Source: Chloroflexota bacterium (GTDB lineage Bacteria > Chloroflexota > Dormibacteria > CF-121). From it: a stretch of DNA of 15,927 bases. The stretch covers positions 1 through 15,927 of the forward strand of contig VBGO01000077.1 of assembly GCA_005882525.1 (NCBI GenBank). Direction: 5' to 3'. This document shows, piece by piece, positions 13,890 to 15,927 of this stretch (position 1 is its first letter; every line of letters begins with the position of its first letter). The position numbers were made by a program, and so were the translations under genes. Below the pieces are notes generated by a model. That model saw only the letters and a list, made by a program, of their open reading frames with translations. It was not told where the DNA came from and did no database searches.

Positions 13890-15010
13890 AGCGACTGCGG
13901 ATCGGCGTCCTCTTCGGCGGACGGTCGACTGAGCACGAGGTCTCCATCCTGTCGGCCCGGTCGATCATCGCCGCGATGAATCCCGAGCGGTTCGAAGCGG
14001 TGCCCCTCTACATCGACAAGAACGGCCGCTGGCTGGCGGGTGGCTCGCTCAAGCGCCTGGTGAGCGACGACGCGGCCCGCAAGTATGTGTATCTTCCGCC
14101 CGACCCGACGCAACGGTCGCTGGTGCCCGCCGATGACGGAATCGCGCTGAGCACCGCGTTTCCACCGCTCGACGCCGTCTTCCCGGTGTTTCACGGGCTG
14201 AACGGCGAGGACGGGACGATCCAGGGCGTGCTGGAGCTGGCCAACCTCCCCTATGTCGGGGCCGGCGTGTTGGGCTCGGCGCTCGGGCTCGACAAGATCT
14301 ACATGAAGCGCGCCTTCGCCGCCACGGGTCTCCCGATCGTCGACTATCTCGCGATCACGCGCCGGCAGTACGAGCAACAGTCGCACGCCTTCATCGCGAT
14401 GGTCGAGGAGCGCCTGGGCTATCCCTGTTTCTCCAAGTTCGCGAACTCGGGCTCGAGCGTCGGCACCACCAAGGCCCACGACCGCGCGGAGCTTGTCGCC
14501 GGCCTCCGGCTGGCCTGCAGCTTCGATCGCAAGCTGCTCGTCGAGCGCGCCGTGGATGCGCGAGAGCTGGAGGTCAGCGTGCTCGGCAACGACGACCCGC
14601 AGGCGTCCGTCGTTGGAGAAGTCGTCCCGGCCCATGAGTTCTATGACTACGAAGCAAAGTATCTCGACGAAGGGTCGCGGCTGCTGATCCCGGCGCCGGT
14701 CGAGCCCGGCGTCGCCGACGAAGTTCGCAGCTTGGCACTGCGCGCGTTTCAGGCGGTCGACGGCGCGGGAATGGCCCGCGTGGACTTTTTCATGGAGCGC
14801 CAGAGCGGCCGCATCCTGCTCAACGAGGTGAACACCATTCCTGGCTTCACCCGGATCAGCATGTACCCCAAGCTCTGGGAGGCGTCCGGAATTTCCTATC
14901 CCATGCTGATCGAGCGGCTCGTCGACCTCGCCATCGAGCGCTTCAACGACAAGCAGCGTTCGCAGACCGCCATCGACACCCGGATCCTGCAGACGGGGAC
15001 GGACGAATGA
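13886..15010 (+). CDS. ddl: D-alanine--D-alanine ligase
   Basis: 374-residue ATP-grasp ligase joining two D-alanines for use by MurF. The N-terminal domain has VLFGGRSTEHEVSILSA. FPVFHGLNGEDGTIQGVLEL and VGAGVLGSALGLDKIYMK follow. The ATP-binding strand CFSKFANSGSSVGTTKA has Lys184; most relatives have KPAN-x-GSSVG. Then come ELEVSVLGND and FYDYEAKY (252-259), whose tyrosines fit D-Ala-D-Ala rather than D-Ala-D-Lac specificity. The C-terminal ARVDFFME and LLNEVNTIPGFT segments carry the metal ligands. It belongs to the longer Ddl group. ATG 13886 overlaps the murB stop (ATGA), and the stop overlaps ftsQ (ATGA), so all three genes are coupled. Confidence 0.96.
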   Translation: MKRLRIGVLFGGRSTEHEVSILSARSIIAAMNPERFEAVPLYIDKNGRWLAGGSLKRLVSDDAARKYVYLPPDPTQRSLVPADDGIALSTAFPPLDAVFPVFHGLNGEDGTIQGVLELANLPYVGAGVLGSALGLDKIYMKRAFAATGLPIVDYLAITRRQYEQQSHAFIAMVEERLGYPCFSKFANSGSSVGTTKAHDRAELVAGLRLACSFDRKLLVERAVDARELEVSVLGNDDPQASVVGEVVPAHEFYDYEAKYLDEGSRLLIPAPVEPGVADEVRSLALRAFQAVDGAGMARVDFFMERQSGRILLNEVNTIPGFTRISMYPKLWEASGISYPMLIERLVDLAIERFNDKQRSQTAIDTRILQTGTDE

Positions 15011-15813
15011 CGGTCGGCACGATCGAAAGGCGCCGCCGCCGTACCGCGCCGCCACCCGCCAAGTCGGCGATGTCGGCGCGCGGCTGGCTGTGGGCGCTGG
15101 TGCAGATCGCCGTGCTCGGCGCCGAGATCTTTGCGGTGCTGTTCTTGCTGGCGCAGCCGGAGTTTCGCCCGCAGAGGGTGGAGGTCGCCGGGACCGGCCA
15201 TCTGACGGCGGCGGAGGTCACCGGCGCGCTGGCGCTACCGAGCGACCGCAACATCTTCTTTCTGAGTGAGGCCGAGCTGGCCCAGCGCCTGCAGGCGCTG
15301 CCCTGGGTGCGCTCCGCTACGGTCACCCTCGCGCTGCCCAACCGGGTCGCGGTCAAGGTCACCGAGTGGACGCCGTCGGCGGTCCTGCAGGTGGGTGAAG
15401 CGACGTACTACGTGAACGGCCTGGGCGAGGTCCTCGATCCGGCCGCGGAGGCGGGGAGCCTGCCGGTCATCAACCGGCCCGACTTTGGCCCGGTGCGAGA
15501 CGGCCAGCACGCGGTCGGCAGCGAGCTACTGCCGATGCTGCTTCAACTGCGCGCCGGTTTTGCCTCGGCCTTCAAGATCTCGGTGATGTCGTTTCAGCTG
15601 GACCGCCACGAAGTGCTCACGGCGCAGACCGACCGCGGATGGACCATCATCTTCGGCCAGATGGTGACCAGCGACGATCGCGCCAGCCTGGAGCCCAAGC
15701 TTGCGGCCTTGCGCGCCTTGAGCAGCCGGATCGACCTGGTCGCGGCGCCGATCCAGTACGTCAACCTGGAGAATCCGAAAGCGCCGGCGGTGCAGATGCG
15801 AGCGCGCCAGTGA
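15007..15813 (+). CDS. ftsQ: Cell division protein FtsQ (POTRA domain)
   Basis: 268-residue bitopic division protein. It has an arginine-rich cytoplasmic N-terminus (RRRRRTAPP, residues 8-16) and one membrane helix (about 27-48). A POTRA domain begins at PQRVEVAGTGHLTAAEVTGA (about 54) and goes through NIFFLSEAELAQRLQALPWV, then NRVAVKVTEWTPSAVLQ. The FtsQ/DivIB beta domain follows, with YYVNGLGEVLDP near 137 and the ending LVAAPIQYVNLENPKAPAVQ. FtsQ recruits FtsL/FtsB-type partners and restrains FtsW-FtsI until division. Start ATG 15007 overlaps the ddl stop, and the TGA at 15811-15813 overlaps the next ORF as GTGA. Confidence 0.93.
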   Translation: MTVGTIERRRRRTAPPPAKSAMSARGWLWALVQIAVLGAEIFAVLFLLAQPEFRPQRVEVAGTGHLTAAEVTGALALPSDRNIFFLSEAELAQRLQALPWVRSATVTLALPNRVAVKVTEWTPSAVLQVGEATYYVNGLGEVLDPAAEAGSLPVINRPDFGPVRDGQHAVGSELLPMLLQLRAGFASAFKISVMSFQLDRHEVLTAQTDRGWTIIFGQMVTSDDRASLEPKLAALRALSSRIDLVAAPIQYVNLENPKAPAVQMRARQ

Positions 15814-15927
15814 GACTCCCGGCGGGCGGATCGCGGGAGGCCCTCTGGCTGGTGGCCGCGGTGTTTGTCTTTGGCACCGTCGGGATCATCCTCGGGCTGA
15901 ATGCGCCTGTGCAGATCCCGGCCGGCT
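15810..15927 (+). CDS. Start of a membrane protein gene, cut by the window end
   Basis: A GTG at 15810 overlaps the ftsQ stop (GTGA). The frame stays open to the window end, giving about 39 residues: a short basic start (MRLPAGGSRE), then a hydrophobic helix (ALWLVAAVFVFGTVGIILGL), then NAPVQIPAG. It is clearly not the start of FtsA. The pattern 'RxxE/L helix, polar stretch ending in PAG' recalls the N-terminus of RodA-type SEDS proteins in actinobacteria-like lineages, but too little is present to name it. Confidence 0.5.
   Translation, partial: MRLPAGGSREALWLVAAVFVFGTVGIILGLNAPVQIPAG

Noticed and set aside
13484..15055. 523-codon open frame on the minus strand opposite ddl and murB
   Set aside because: High-GC antisense shadow of well supported genes. 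Its translation has no recognisable domain and is rich in Arg, Asp, Gly and His as expected for an antisense frame.
1..15927. CRISPR arrays, tRNAs, insertion sequences, toxin-antitoxin or defence genes
   Set aside because: None seen: no regular spaced repeats, transposase motifs or tRNA-like cloverleaf sequences were found on either strand by eye.

Overview
The window is a high-GC bacterial chromosome segment read almost entirely on the + strand. It holds a division and cell wall (dcw) cluster, preceded by a transporter gene and the RNase P RNA gene. The gene order, the presence of MraZ and its operator repeats, class A RNase P RNA with an extra hairpin after the last conserved block, and the GC-rich coupled genes suggest an uncultured or poorly sampled Terrabacteria-type lineage. 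Chloroflexota or Dormibacterota-like is my best guess, but this is inference and no single marker here fixes the phylum.

Layout. 23-1321 encodes an MFS exporter whose 3' end runs into rnpB (about 1245-1622). A short gap then carries an extended -10 promoter (1737-1765) and tandem MraZ boxes (1774-1810). From 1831 the genes are mraZ, rsmH, a possible 12-codon minicistron, an ftsL-like gene, ftsI (class B PBP), a 205-nt GC-rich gap where murE would be expected, murF, mraY, murD, ftsW (split over two frames), murG, a murC-slot ligase with Mpl-like features, murB, ddl, ftsQ, and the start of a hydrophobic ORF cut by the window end.

How the genes work together. MurB, the MurC-type ligase, MurD, MurF and Ddl make UDP-MurNAc-pentapeptide in the cytoplasm. 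MraY and MurG turn it into lipid II. FtsW polymerises lipid II and FtsI crosslinks it at the septum. FtsL and FtsQ link and control the divisome. RsmH methylates 16S rRNA and MraZ regulates the cluster. Almost every junction from murF onward is an ATGA/GTGA/TGATG overlap, so translation is probably coupled along the operon.

The points most worth a second look are: (1) ftsW is broken by a net frame change near 10015, with about seven residues apparently lost from one membrane helix; (2) murE is absent from its usual slot, and the murC-slot ligase mixes Mpl-like and MurC-like sequence; (3) the MFS coding sequence overlaps rnpB by about 77 nt; (4) a 14-bp perfect GC hairpin lies inside the predicted N-terminal part of ftsL. 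I found no CRISPR array, tRNA, insertion sequence or defence system. This is mainly a conserved housekeeping locus with local oddities, not an obviously new system.
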